Assembly (NCBI GenBank): GCA_003290165.1
Contig: QNQO01000643.1
Coordinates: 372,001-436,000 of the forward strand
Direction of reading: 5' to 3'
Origin: Berberis thunbergii
Taxonomy: Eukaryota; Streptophyta; Magnoliopsida; Ranunculales; Berberidaceae
DNA length: 64,000 nt
This document shows, in pieces, positions 48,855 through 60,664 of the stretch. Every line of letters begins with the position of its first letter. Positions within the stretch are counted from its first letter, which is position 1. The position numbers were made by a program, and so were the translations under genes. The notes under the pieces are model-generated. The model made no database searches and was not told where the DNA came from. It was given only the letters and a program-made list of their open reading frames with translations.

Positions 48855-51800
48855 ATCTCCAACTTGGGCCACATATGTTACCTTTAATGTGTATAAACTT
48901 ATGAGCTCAAAACTTGCTATCACAAGTAAAGGTATTCCGAAACAATCTCGTCCATTGACTATATTGATATAGGATTAAAGCGATTTGCGTCACAAGTAGC
49001 ATAACGAAATTCATCAATAGTCACATATACCAATATACTCAAAAGACATAGATCAAACATGAATGTAGAGCATGAAAATTACATGTGATGTGATCCAAAT
49101 ATGTCTATTTCCAACCGATCCAACTTTAATCTTTAATGAGATCAAACATATATAATAAACAGACAATTGACTGAAGACTTTATTTCTGCAGAAAATACTA
49201 AATTACACCAATGTGTCCAAAAATTCATCATAGAACAACAAAATTCTTACTAAACCATGATATCCTCATGTGACATAACACCCATATGAGCGGTGTGCTC
49301 ATGAAAGACCTTGGATGGTAATCCCTTAGTAAGCGGATCCGCAATCATGGAGTGTGTCCCAATATGCTCTATGAAAATCTTTTTATTCTCTACTCTCTCC
49401 TTCATAACCAATAACTTTATGTCAATATGATTTGACCTAGACGAGCTCCTATTGTTGTTGGCATATAAAACTGCTGACTTATTGTCACAATATAACTTTA
49501 GTGGTCTTTCTATGTCATTCAAAATGCACAGCACAGTGACAAAATAACGGAACCATAATCCGTGGTTGAAGGCCTCAAAACACACCACATATTTTGTTTC
49601 CATGGTGGAAGAAGCTATGAGTGTCTGTTCAGCACTTCTCCAAGAAATAGCTCCTCCAGCTAACAGATAAATGTAGCCTGATGTAGATTTTCTACTATCT
49701 TAGCATTCAGCAAAATCAGAATCAGCATACCCTATGATCTCCAACTGATCTGATCGCTTGTATGTGAGCATGTAATCCTTAGTTTTCTGTGAATATCTCA
49801 TAACCCGTTTAACTGCTTTCCAGTAACTCATCCCAGGTTTATCCAAATATTTGCCAAGCATTCCAACAATGAATGCTATGTCTGGACGTGTACATACCTG
49901 AGCATACATAAGACTCCCAACAGCGGATGCATAGGGGATCTTTTGCATCTCTACAACTTCAAGTTTATTTCTAGGACACTGTTTAAGACTGAATTTGTCT
50001 CCTTTAGATATAGGGGTATCTCCTGGTTTACAATCTTGCATGTCAAACCTTTTAAGCACTTTTCTATATAACCCTTTTATGATAATCCAAGAATACCCCG
50101 AAAACGATCCCGGTATATCTGAATCCCTAAGACAAAAGAAGTTTCACCAAGATCTTTCATTTCAAATTTCTTTAATAGAAATCTCTTGGTTTCGTGCAAC
50201 ATATCTATATTATTAATGGCAAGCAATATGTCATCAACATACAAAACCAAGAAGATATGCTTACTCCCACTGAACTTATGATACACACAATTATCAACAA
50301 CATTTGTCTCAAAACCAAACAAGACAATTACTTGATGAAATTTGTAGTACCACTGACGGGAAGCTTGCTTGAGCCCATAGATGGATTTCTTTAGTATGCA
50401 AACCATATTCTTTGGGTCTCTAAAGTTTTCTGGTTGCACCATATAAACTGTTTCATCAATGTCTCCATTGAGAAACGTTGTTTTAACATCCATCTGATTC
50501 AACTCAAGGTCAAAATGTGCAACAAGAGCCATGATTGTCCTAAATGAGGCTTTCTTTGACACCGGAGAGAAAGTCTCTTTATAGTCGATGCCTTCCTTTT
50601 GAGTGAAGCCTTTAGCTACAAGACGAACTTTATATCTTTCAACATTACCTTTTGAGTCCTTGATTTTGAATATCCATTTACAACCAATAGACTTTGTATT
50701 TTCAGGTAATGGGACAAGATCCCAAACTTGATTGTCTTGCATAGACTTGTACTCCTCATTCATAGCATCTATCCACTTTTGAGAGTTAGAATCCTGCATG
50801 GCTTGATGGAAGTTGATTGGATCATTTTCCACCAATCCATTATTTTTCTCATGTTTTTCGAGAAAGACCATATAATCATCCGAGATAACTCTTCTCTTTT
50901 CTCTCGTGGATCTCATTAATGGCATTTGATCTTGAAGTTGTTGAGTTTGTTCTTCTGGAATATTTACTTCAATTGGAGCAGGGAGTAGTTCAACATTGTC
51001 CTGTTGAGGTTCCAGATCTGTTTCTTGATCAATGACAGGTATAGGAACATGTACATTGTCAACAACAGTAGTAGAAGTCGAAATTGATTCCTCCTCAAAA
51101 ACAGCGTCCGATCCCTTTCCTTATTTCTCCCCCCAAACTCAAAATCTTCAAAAAACGTTGATGTCCCCCTTTCAAAAATGGACTTAATAGTGGGATTATA
51201 GAACTTGTAGCCCCTTGATCGCTCAGAGTAGCCAATGAAGTAGCTGCTCACTGTTTTGGAGTCCAATTTCTTTTCATTCGGCCGATAAGGTCTTGCTTCA
51301 ACTGGACATCCCCAAATGTGAAAATGCTTTAGACTAGGTCTTCTGCCTGTCCAAAGTTCATAAGGTGTTTTGGCAGCTGCTTTAGTTGGTACTCTATTAA
51401 GGATGTAAGCTGCAGTCTTTAGTGCTTCTCCCCGGAGTGATTCAGGAAAGGTAGAATGACTGATCATACTCCTTACCATGTCTTTAAGAGTTCGGTTTAA
51501 TCTTTCAGCTACACCATTCATGCTAGGTGATCCCGGGGGATGATTCCACATTCCTCTAGGAATTTATCAAATGGTCTTGGACATTGTTCACCGGAACCGT
51601 CATATCTTCCATAATACTCACCACCACGGTCAGACCTGACACTTTTAATTCGTTTGTTGAGTTGGTTCTCAACTTCAGCTTTGAAAGCTTTGAACATGTC
51701 TAGTGACTCAGATTTCTCATGAATGAGATATAGGTACCCATAGTGTGAGTAATCGTCTATGAATGATATAAAATATTGTTGACCATTCCAAGAAGCCGAA

Positions 51801-52589
51801 GGGAATGGTCCACAAATATTTGTGTGGATCAATTCTAAGACGTCTGAAGTTCTGTTTGCACCAAATCTCTTTTGTTTGGTCTGTTTTCCCTTGATGCACT
51901 CAATACAGACATCAAAGTTTGAAAAATCAAGAGAATCTGTTATGCCATCTAACACAAGTCTCTCCATTTTCGTTTTCGAGATATGTCCTAAACGTTTGTG
52001 CCACAGTTTTGATGAATTTCCTTCATTTAGCTAACGCTTAGTACCACATGATTCCACATGCAAGGTTTCATTATATGAGGCAATAGGGGTGGGCACGGTT
52101 CGGTTCGGTTCCAAATTTTGAGGAACCTAACTCGAACCGTTTAAAATTTTTTCGGTTCCGATTCGGTTCGGTTCCTCTATTTTGAACGTTGGAACCGAAC
52201 CTAACTCGAACCATTTACAACGGTTCGGTTCCTACGGTTCCAAACGGTTCCTATATTATCTCATTCAAAACTACCTAATCTTTGACTATAATCAATTTTA
52301 CACTAAATTAAAATGACTAGGAAGAACTGTAATTGAAAATGATCATCTGACTATAATCAATACTAGGAAGAAAATGATCATCTGACTATAATCAATACTA
52401 TAATCAATACTAATCTATAATCAATACTAATCTATAATCAATCTGATCATCTTTATTTAGTCATGATAAACTAATCTCTGACTATAATCAATACTAGGAA
52501 GAACTTTTTCATAAAAGTATTGAAAATGATCATCTTTATATAATGTCAAAGCATTTGCAGACTCACAAGTAGAAGAAGAAGATCAACTT

Positions 52590-52845
52590 ACTGCTTGAGC
52601 GAAATCATGATCAGGATGGGGAAACAGAAACATTCTCAGCCTTGTAAATCCATCCCCCGCAACTAACTTATCATACTCCTCCATCATATTCGTTACATCA
52701 TCATCATTCACAACCGACACCAAAGCATCAAGATCCTCATCCGGCTACTGGTACTTCAACACCGTCGCTCTTTCGAATAGTTCCCGCATCTTCGCCATCA
52801 ATTCCTCATAATTCGTGTCCCTCGGCAAACTCACAATCCTTGTCT
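52590..52845 (-). pseudogene. Captured fragment inside hAT-2: PB1-domain protein
   Basis: On the minus strand the frame reads IVSLPRDTNYEELMAKMREL, FERATVLKYQ*PDEDLDALV, SVVNDDDVTNMMEEYDKLV, GFTRLRMFLFP. This is the PB1 domain found in plant PB1-kinase and related proteins; DEDLDALVSV-NDDD is the acidic OPCA motif. PB1 domains mediate heterodimer formation. One in-frame TAG interrupts KYQ*PDED. Only this domain is present. Confidence 0.92.
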
Positions 52846-53215
52846 CTTCGACAGAGACAGAGAGAGATCTCGCTGAGGGAGGTGTTGCTTCTTCTCTTCG
52901 ACAGAGACAGAGAGAGGAGAGGAGAGGGAGATCTCGTGCTTCTTCTCTTCGACAGAGACAGAGAGAGGAGGGGAGAGGGAGATCTCGGCTTCTTCTCTTC
53001 GGATGGAGAGGGAGATCTCAGATTTCGGCTTCTTCTCTTCGACAGAGACAGAGAGAGGAAAGGAGAGGGACTCGCTGCTTCTTCTCTTCGACAGAGACAG
53101 AGAGAGGAGAGGAGAGGAGATGAAGATCTCGGCTTCTTCTCTTCGGATGGAGAGGGAGATCTCGATTCTCGGCTTCTTCTTCTCTTAGAGACAGAGAGAG
53201 AGGAGAGGAGAGAAA
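52835..53215. repeat. Tandem repeat in hAT-2 (CTTCTCTTCGACAGAGACAG units)
   Basis: Units of about 45-60 bp combining CTTCTTCTCTTCGACAGAGA and CAGAGAGAGGAGAGGAG with GGAGATCTCG occur about seven times. Arg/Glu-rich and Leu/Ser-rich frames across it are by-products. It may derive from the 5' UTR of the PB1 donor gene. Confidence 0.85.
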
Positions 53216-54763
53216 TTCACGGTGATTCACTGATTCGCCTCAGAAATAGAATTAGAACTAATTTAGGGTTGGGTTTGGGTATATATATGCGGTTCGAAAC
53301 GGTTCGGAACCGAACCGTTTTAAAAAAAAATTTGGAACCGGAACCGAACCGTTTAAGAACGGTTCCGGAACCGAACCGAATCGTTTAACATTTTTTTAAA
53401 TCAGAACCGAACCGTTTGGAGTAAAACGGTTCGGTTCGGTTTGGATCCGCGGTTCCTCGACCCGTTTGCCCACCCCTATGAGGCAATAGTGTCAAGAAGA
53501 TATATGTTATCAAATTTACTTAATGAACCAGTACCAATAATATTGGAATTTAATGAAAGACTAAATTGATTATTTCCAAATGAACAACAATATTCAAATT
53601 TGTCCAACAAGGAAATAGAAACTAAATTTCGTCTAAATGACGGTACTACAAAAGTGTCTTTCAGTTCCAAATAACAACCAATTCCTAAGAGTAACCTAAA
53701 GTTTCCTATTGTTTCCACTTCTACCGATTTTCCATCGCCCATGAAGATGTGTCTTTCAACATCATTTGACTTTCGGTAGCTCAGACAACCCTGTATAGAA
53801 ACACTTATGTGAGTAGTAGCACCGGAATCTAACCACCAAGTATTTGTAGGTACTAAAGTTAAGTTAACCTCAGAACAGACCAAAGCAAGAAACATACCCT
53901 TTTTAGCACGCCAAGCGTGATACTTGGTACATTCCTTCTTTACATGTCTAGGTTTCTTACAAAAGAAACAACCCTCATTGCCTTTCTGTTTCTTTTGTGA
54001 TGGACCCTTAGCAGCTTCATAATCCTTCTTTCGTTTTGTGCCCTTATCTTTAGAGGTGTTTACAAAATGAGCACTTTCCGTTCTGTCTTGCTTCAACCTG
54101 TCTTCCTCTTGCACACAGTTTGAAATGAGCTCATTAAGAGTCCATTTCTCCTTCTGACAATTGTAACTGACCTTAAACTGATTGTACTGTGGAGGAAGTG
54201 ATATCAAAACTAGATGCACGATTAAGTCCTCGATCAGACAACTCAAGCTTCAGTGCTTTAAGTTTGAAGTAAGATGAGACATCTCCATGATGTACTCTCT
54301 AATGTTCCCTTTGCCTTTATACTTTAATGAAATCAAGCAAGCTAAAAGCGTGTTTGTTTCAGCCTTATCGTTTTTAGCAAAACGCTTTTCAAGTTCAGTA
54401 AGGAACTCACTGGCATTGGTCACCCCTGCGGATATTGCACCCCTAAAGGCTTCTAGAATACCTCACTTGATGAGCATGAGACTCATGCGATTGGAGCGTT
54501 CCCACTTCTCAAAGTATTTCTTGGCATCAGGAGTACTTGCATCTGTAAGAGGAGCGGGTTGCTCAATCCTTAAGGCAAGGTACAGATCCATACATCCAAG
54601 AACGATTAACACGTTCTCTTTCCAGTCCTTGAAGTTTGTCCCATTAAGCATGAGAGTATTATTTACACCAGCAGATATAGTAGTAGCAGACATAGTAGCT
54701 GTACAGAGAATAAATTACATAAATAACATAATCACATCATTATTCAATTGCATAAACTTTTAA

Positions 54764-56100
54764 ATTCATACAATAGGGAAATAAAAAAACCTATATCAAG
54801 ATACCGAGCACAATATTGTTATTTAGTCTTTGGACAGAAATATCAATCTGCAAGTGGTACTCTTTGTACACAACGAAATCGGCCCTAATATTATGCCTTT
54901 ATTTGGACTGGCATAATAAAAGCATGTATCACATATTTAAAACTAAGGAGTATCCGGTCAAAACAATCTTCCTTTGGGCCGATTATTTCACATGGATGTA
55001 GCATGCTCACTTAGTTAAAATCAACCAATTTTCCTAACAGTGGTTGCTTTGGCAACCTATTAGTTAAATTGTAAAAATGTAAATAAGGACCACAATAGTG
55101 ATACATGAAACCAAAATTATAAACTATGTATAAATTTGGAGTATGAACTGAATAAAAATTAAAATTAAATAAAATGTAGCCCAAAATTAAATAGGTCCCA
55201 ATAAGTTAAAACAATATTACCAACAGCAACATGCCCAATAGTCAAAGTAAAATTTACTAACAGACCCAATTATTACCAACAGTAACAGGCCCAACCAACA
55301 GCAACAGGCCCAAGAGTGAACAATCGTCAGGCCTAACATGTGAACAGTCACCAGGCCCATCCAATAGTGAACAGTCACCAAGCCCGCCCAACAGTGAACG
55401 ACTCCCAGGCCCGCCCAACAGTGAACAGTGACCAGATCCGTCCACCAGTGAACAGTCACGGTCAACAGTGAACAGTGAATCAATTTTTTTTTAACATCTA
55501 TTTCACCTTGATCCAAATTGTAATAAATTGTAATCTATTTCAATAGAAAATACAATTACAATGTAATCACTGAATACAATTACACTCACAATGAAACAGT
55601 GAAGACAATTGTCATGAATACATATCTATATAGATTCAAGTATATAATCATGAATACATAATCACTGTAGGTCCAGATCATGCTATATCAGTCCCTGTAT
55701 TAATCAATAATCACTGTATTAATCCATAATCGCTTATTAATCCATAGTCACTGTATTAATACATAATCATTGTATTATGGATTAATACATAATCACTGTA
55801 TTAATACATAATCCATAATCACTGTATTCATGTTATTCATATGAATCTATAATCATGTCCAGATACATAAACTATATGAATCTATAATCATAAATAACAT
55901 ATAGTATTCAATTGCCTTGATACTATATGAATGTATATATATCACTGTATGAATATATATATATATATATAAGGACTCGCATTGTGCCATCAATCAACAT
56001 AATATTACTGTTAAAGTGTAATCATTGTACATGTATAAGCACTCATATGCATAAACGCATTTTCCTTCTTTATAATTTCACATGAATTCAACGGGAGTTG
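54764..56100. other. Copia leader region with short repeats
   Basis: Between the gag start and the PBS. It contains CAACAGTGAACAGTGACC-type repeats (55,270-55,480) and CACTGTATTAATACATAATC repeats (55,690-55,830). No gene is recognised. Confidence 0.6.
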
Positions 56101-56113
56101 CTATGATACCAAT

Positions 56114-56569
56114 TGTTATATTTAAACTAACAACTTAAGACTCTAGTTGATTCAATGGAAACAAGAAGAATAGAAACATACTTGATCGATCCAGAGCGAT
56201 TTTCCCGTTGATTGTGATGAGTTTGGATTGTTTGGATTTTCCGATTGATTCAAGTGTTTCCCTTAGTTCTCTGTTGAGAGGATACAGAAGACAATGCCAA
56301 AGTTTTTTCTATCTCAACGCATACGCTCAATCGGGGACCCATCCTATTTATAACGCCCATAAGTCACGACCCTTCAACTTACGGGCTGTGAATTTCCAAT
56401 TTTGCCCCTCATTGAATTAAAAATTACATCTTTATTTATACCATGTTATTTATTAATACCTTATAGTCCAATACCCCTATTAGATCACATATTTAAATGG
56501 ACTACACTTTAAGATAACAATACATATTATATTACACATGTGTGCCCACATTATTGGATTTGTCCAACA
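56114..56569 (-). repeat. 5' LTR of the copia element
   Basis: 456-bp LTR, next to the PBS. It contains CCTATTTATAACGCCC, whose complement is a possible TATA region for leftward transcription. Confidence 0.93.
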
Positions 56570-56640
56570 TAACAAGCACGTGAAATTTATAGGTTTTGTT
56601 TCATAGTTCAGTTTGTTGTTTCCTCTTTTTTATATTTCAG

Positions 56641-56802
56641 GTGAGTTGGCCCATGCTCTACGTTTCTTAGCATCTGTAGTATCTCAAAGCTTCCTCGCTT
56701 TTGGTGACATTCTTGAGCTGCATAAAAAATTTGTCGAACTTTCTGGTGGTATCAATCACGTTCTCGAGCTGGAAGAATTTCTTGAAGCTGCTCAAAACGG
56801 TA
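56641..56802 (+). pseudogene. ABCD1: Captured exon: ABCD1 (PXA1/COMATOSE), last captured exon
   Basis: After acceptor TTTCAG the frame reads GELAHALRFLASVVSQSFLA, FGDILELHKKFVELSGGINH, VLELEEFLEAAQN. It follows the VSTQ exon (48,213-48,393) once the copia is removed. The nucleotide-binding domain (Walker A/B) that should follow is not captured. Confidence 0.93.
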
Positions 56803-56910
56803 TCTCCACCAAAAACGTTATCTGCTTCTCTTTCAAGCATTGATAATTTGAACACTGACCTTTATTGTTCTCATTTTTTTTTGTTGATTGATCTCTATGT
56901 AATATTTACT

Positions 56911-57095
56911 GGTATGCTAATTTGTATGCTTGAATGCTGAAATGTATGCTTAAATGCTGAATGCTAATTTGAATGCTGAAATGCTTATTTAAACGCTGAA
57001 ATGCTGCTAATTTGAATGCTTGAATGTTGAAATGCCAGTATGTTGTTTGAATTTATTTCAGTGTTTCAACATATATTTCAGCATTTCAGCGTTTA
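56911..57095. repeat. Minisatellite (ATGCTTGAATGCTGAA units), right copy
   Basis: Repeats of ATGCTAATTTGTATGCTTGA and ATGCTGAAATG resemble those at 26,040-26,215, with some units inverted at the right edge (TTTCAGCATTTCAGCG). Confidence 0.8.
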
Positions 57096-57714
57096 AATTT
57101 CTTTATTTCACATTGTTAATATGTTTCGCTTACCTGTGCCGATCCTACAAATGCACCAACTCAAAATACAAAAGAATATTTTATTCTATCTAATAAGATG
57201 TTCATTAGTAATGTAAAAAAACATTTTAGTTGTAACTTAGAGCCTCCATTTGAATGTGAAACTTTATGAGATTTGTATTACATAGTTTAAGCGTTCAATA
57301 CGTTTCTCATGCATTGCTCCTTCAAATTTTACAGGTTTAGGTGTTGCTGAATTGATATTAGTTTTGAAGTAGAAGATATGCAATTTTGAAGTAGAAGACA
57401 TTTTGTGGGATGATCTATAGTGTGCAAGATCACCTGAATTGTTGTATGTATCATTTTTTTGTATGTCCCATAGACGATCACTATGATTTATGTAGTTATT
57501 TAAGTTTAAGTGAGTTATATCTCAATTTGAGGTTGACAGAGTATTTGGGATTGTATTTTTTTGTGATAGACAATTGATTGATTATACGAAAATTATTATA
57601 ATTTTGTTTAGGTTTAAGATGTTTCTTCTGAATGACAAAAAAAAGGATATGCCAAATCTAAAAATTAATATAATTTTATTTAAAAAATAATAATTATCAT
57701 TTGTAATTTTTTTA
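57096..57714. other. CACTA-A right interior, no gene recognised
   Basis: AT-rich. The part around 57,500-57,556 resembles 5,470-5,530. Confidence 0.45.
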
Positions 57715-58206
57715 GCCACGGCAACAACCGTCACAGTTTTTTCATTTTGATTTGCATATTAGCGACGGCTTAGAAGCCGTCCCTAACTAGCCAAGGCAAA
57801 TACCGTGGCTATTTTGTCAATTGGATTTGCAACTTAGCAACGGCTTCTCTACCGTCGCTAATGTTCATTTGGATTTGCAATTTAGCGACGGCTTCTCTAC
57901 CGTCGCTAATGTTCATTTGGATTTGCAATTTAGCGACGGCAAAATACCGTTGCTAGTGTTCATTTTGCGACAGTTTTGGCCAAAATTTGAAATAACTTTA
58001 GCGACAGCGCTTTTCAAATTAGCGACAATTTTTAGTCGTTGCGAATTAGCCACGGATAGTTTCCCGTTGCTGATTCAAATAGCGACAATTGAAATAGCTA
58101 CGGTATTGCGACGGTTGTTGAACCATTGCTGATTCCTTTTAGCTACGATTTTGTGACAATTAGCAATGGTTTTTAGCCGTTGCTGAAGTGACTTTTTTTT
58201 GTAGTG
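57715..58206. repeat. Right subterminal repeat array of CACTA-A
   Basis: Opposed TTAGCGACGGC / GCCGTCGCTAA motifs recur; a 48-bp unit (GGATTTGCAATTTAGCGACG to GCTAATGTTCATTT) is tandemly repeated about three times (57,830-57,965). It ends TTTTTTTTGTAGTG at 58,206. Confidence 0.88.
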
Positions 58207-58549
58207 CATTTTTGGCTAAACAAGAGAGAGGTCTAAAACTACAATTTTGAGGTGTTTCTGAGGTTTGTACAAGTGATTGTTTCTTGCCACACACTCAAAA
58301 TCTTACAAAACAGGTGCAACTAACAAACGCTTAGTCTAATTTATCAAGCCAAATCTACTAAATAATAGCCATTTTTTTCAAGCAAGAAGAATTGGTAGTT
58401 AAATTGTTAGTTATAGTTGTTGAACTTCAAACCTACCTGTTTTTCCCTCCATTATATTATCATCACCCATCCTTTCCTCTCTATCCAACATCACAAACAT
58501 CTCTAATCACATATTCCAATCCATTTCTACAATCCCAAAGAAAAATAAA

Positions 58550-59482
58550 ATGGATGGGTCTAGGAATCACCGATGCATAGCAACTCTAATTGCAGTGGTT
58601 GTGGCAATGGCGGTCTCTATAATGTCTGTAAATGGTCAGATCACCACACCATGCACGCCTGCGATGATCTCGAGCTTCACACCGTGCATGAATTTTGTGA
58701 CCGGAAGTACTGGCAATGGATCTTCCCCGACCACAGACTGTTGCAGTTCAATCCAGTCACTTGTTAGTACTAGTAGGGACTGTGCATGTCTTATAGTCAC
58801 TGCAAATGTTCCATTAAGTTTGCCCATCAATCGAACCCTTGCAATCTCACTCCCCCGCTCTTGTCACATCAGTGGCGTCCCGCTACAATGCAAATGTAAG
58901 TTGCCTAGATGATCTTCATCATCATTTTCTCGTTGTTCGTCAAAACTGAAATTGAACATCTTTACTAATTTTGAATTTATATTTTATGTGTTTACAGCTT
59001 CTGCTGCACCTCTTCCATCTCCAGGTATGACTAAGTTTGAACTTCAAATTTATAAATTAGGCCAACAAAATTTCTCTAAAACTTTTTGATTATTAACAGG
59101 TGTTGTCCCAGTGGCCCCAGCCCCTTCAACTATAGCTATTTCACCAAGTCCTACAGGTGATTTTTTTTTTAATTATAATGTCATTTTCTATGATGCATGT
59201 AACGAAAAAAAAAATTAAGGTGCTAATATATATGATAACTGTTATATAACTTGTAATTTTGATTTTTATATAATTAATGTAGGTTCATCCGAATCGGCAT
59301 CCCCAAGTCTGGCGCCAGAATCAGACCCAACAACAGATACACCGGCACCAGTCTCACAAACTCCAGCACTGATTCCAGGTCGCAGACCAGTTTTGACACC
59401 AAATACAGCTGCCAAGCTTTCACAAAGTTCTTTGCCCGCTCTTCTACTTGTTCTGGGCTTCGTTGCTTTGAAATTTTATTGA
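58550..59482 (+). CDS. GPI-anchored non-specific lipid-transfer protein (LTPG-type)
   Basis: Four exons: 58,550-58,895, 58,998-59,024, 59,100-59,156 and 59,283-59,482, all joined by phase-1 GT..AG introns. The product has a signal peptide (ATLIAVVVAMAVSIMSVNG), an eight-cysteine LTP domain (C at TTPC, FTPC, TDCCSS, DCACL, RSC and QCK), a Pro/Ser-rich spacer (SPSLAPESDPTTDTPAPVSQ, a likely O-glycosylated region) and a hydrophobic C-terminus (LPALLLVLGFVALKFY) typical of GPI attachment. Such proteins bind lipids at the cell surface and help export cuticular wax or act as xylogen-like factors. The frame is intact. Its start codon lies 344 bp from the CACTA-A end, so upstream promoter sequence was separated by the insertion. 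Confidence 0.93.
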
Positions 59483-59643
59483 GGAAATGCATTCCTGTGT
59501 TTCTATAATGTAACATTTTATGGTCTGATGCTATGTTTTGAAGTCAGGGTGGGATTGCATTTGTAGTTTTGTATTGACTTTATTTATCTGTTAGCAATAG
59601 AATATTTTTCATAGATAATTGTGATTTAGCTAGCAATACCAAT

Positions 59644-59722
59644 GTCAGCTTTGGTCAATGGTTAAGGAGTGTGCCTGCTAAGTACATGGGATTTTCCCGT
59701 TAATTCGAATCTCTCAGGCGAC
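59644..59722 (+). pseudogene. tRNA-Ser(GCT)-like sequence, decayed
   Basis: The sequence GTCAGCTTTGGTCAATGG, TTAAGGAGTGTGCCTGCTAA, GTACATGGG, TTCGAATCTCTCAGGCGAC follows a plant tRNA-Ser with anticodon GCT (CTGCTAA). The acceptor ends GTC../..GAC can pair. Compared with the usual gene, one base is lost from the A box (TGGCCGAGTGG to TGGTCAATGG), the variable arm is shortened and the B box GTTCGAATC starts ATTCGAATC. It is probably inactive. Confidence 0.75.
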
Positions 59723-59799
59723 ATTATTTAAAATTTTAATAACTTTTTTCAATTTTGTTTTTGCATATGTATTTTTAAGTAATTAATTTTCCATCACGT

Positions 59800-60580
59800 T
59801 ACATCATTGCCTTTATCTCTGGGCATAAATTCTTCAATGTCATCACTACATGAAAACATAAATCACAACAACAACTTTCCATGAGCTCATTGTCATTACC
59901 AAAAACTCAAGGATGTGCATGACTGGGTTTAGGGCAGAAATTTAGAGGTTATATCTATATCGGTCTCCTAAAAGAAAATTGGGATTTTCATTTTAAAAAG
60001 GTGAATAGGGAGATAAAAGGGCAGATGAGTTCATTCCTCCTAAATCGTGAGACGATAGTACCAAAATTATGCGACAAACTTACAACATAAGGACTCGTGA
60101 TTGATGAGACGGGATTCATATAAACCATAATTAATTAAAGGGCACTCCGCCACCTCAAAAAAGTTAGTGGCTCCTGAACTGATCGAATTATCTGAATTGG
60201 ATCTTAGCCCATTGGGCCCAAGAGCTATTGGCGACTAGTTTACACATTCTGCCCGATTTTAGTACAACGAAATTCCGTCTTTAGTGATGAAATTAAAGTT
60301 GCACCAAAGAAACCAAAGGAAATATCGAGTAGTACATGGCAACAATGCAACTTATATTTCTAGGCTGATTAGGATTGCAAGGTTTAATTTCTGTGTAAAA
60401 TCTATGACGGTTTTAAATTTGCAGGTATTTTTAGTATAGATAAAATAGGACTCGGAAATTTTTTATAGTTTTACATAGATCGAACGAGCTTTTAATAGTT
60501 TTACATAGATGGAATGGGATTAAGAAAATTGTAGTTTAGTGTTGTCCTAGATCAAATACAACTAGGAAATTAACTTCTCG
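59800..60580. other. Intergenic region between the two LTP genes
   Basis: No gene is recognised. A repeated phrase, TTTTTATAGTTTTACATAG / TTTTAATAGTTTTACATAG, occurs near 60,460 and 60,490. Confidence 0.5.
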
Positions 60581-60589
60581 ATCTTTGTC

Positions 60590-60596
60590 TATAAAA
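60590..60596 (+). promoter_or_regulatory. TATA box of the second LTP gene
   Basis: TATAAAA lies 75 bp before the start codon at 60,665, leaving room for a 5' UTR of about 40 bases. Confidence 0.7.
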
Positions 60597-60664
60597 GAAT
60601 TGACACGATTAAAAAACTCTTGCCTCGTAAATTCAAGGCTTCTCAGGTCATCAAACACTGAATC

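Larger units (their letters stand above)
52084..53478. mobile_element. Non-autonomous hAT element carrying a host-gene fragment (hAT-2)
   Basis: The left end is TAGGGGTGGGCACGGTTCGG and the right end, read inward, is TAGGGGTGGGCAAACGGGTC. The 8-bp target duplication TGAGGCAA is perfect (52,076-52,083 and 53,479-53,486). Subterminal arrays are GGTTCGGTTCC/GGAACCGAACC. No transposase is present. Inside are a PB1-domain fragment and a tandem repeat. It interrupts the copia between protease and integrase. Confidence 0.95.
49250..54693 (-). pseudogene. Copia gag-pol polyprotein, broken
   Basis: Read right to left: Gag starts at 54,693 (MSATTISAGVNNTLMLNGTN), with a stop and frameshifts near 54,465 and 54,250; UBN2-type Gag continues with a zinc knuckle C-x2-C-x4-H-x4-C (about 53,932-53,974). 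The protease motif is WWLDSGATTHIS (about 53,807-53,842). After the hAT insertion come the GAG-pre-integrase and integrase core (51,967-51,250; [28 protein letters not shown]), reverse transcriptase (50,925-50,077; CKWIFKIKDSKGNVERYK, LNGDIDETVYMVQPENF, LYVDDILLA) and RNase H (50,059-49,250; YADSDFAEC, KLYCDNKSAVLYANN). The order PR-IN-RT-RH defines Ty1/copia. Several frameshifts make it inactive. Confidence 0.93.
48401..56569 (-). mobile_element. Ty1/copia LTR retrotransposon in an ABCD1 intron
   Basis: Two LTRs bound the element (48,401-48,854 and 56,114-56,569), beginning TGTTGG (minus strand, right copy) and ending ATAACA. The PBS (minus strand TGGTATCATAGC) lies at about 56,101-56,112, and a purine-rich tract (AAGTTGGAGA, minus) abuts the left LTR. 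Flanking pentamers TAAAA/TAACA suggest a 5-bp target duplication with one change. It inserted 7 bp past an ABCD1 splice donor. By eye the LTRs differ at roughly two dozen sites over about 455 bp, so the insertion is not recent. A hAT element later inserted into it. Confidence 0.93.

Noticed and set aside
52815..53388. Arg/Glu-rich open frames as a protein-coding gene
   Set aside because: They are translations of the GACAGAGACAGAGAGAG tandem repeat inside hAT-2, open in several frames.
55217..55516. Trp/Leu-rich repeated protein on the minus strand
   Set aside because: It arises from CAACAGTGAACAGTGACC repeats in the copia leader.
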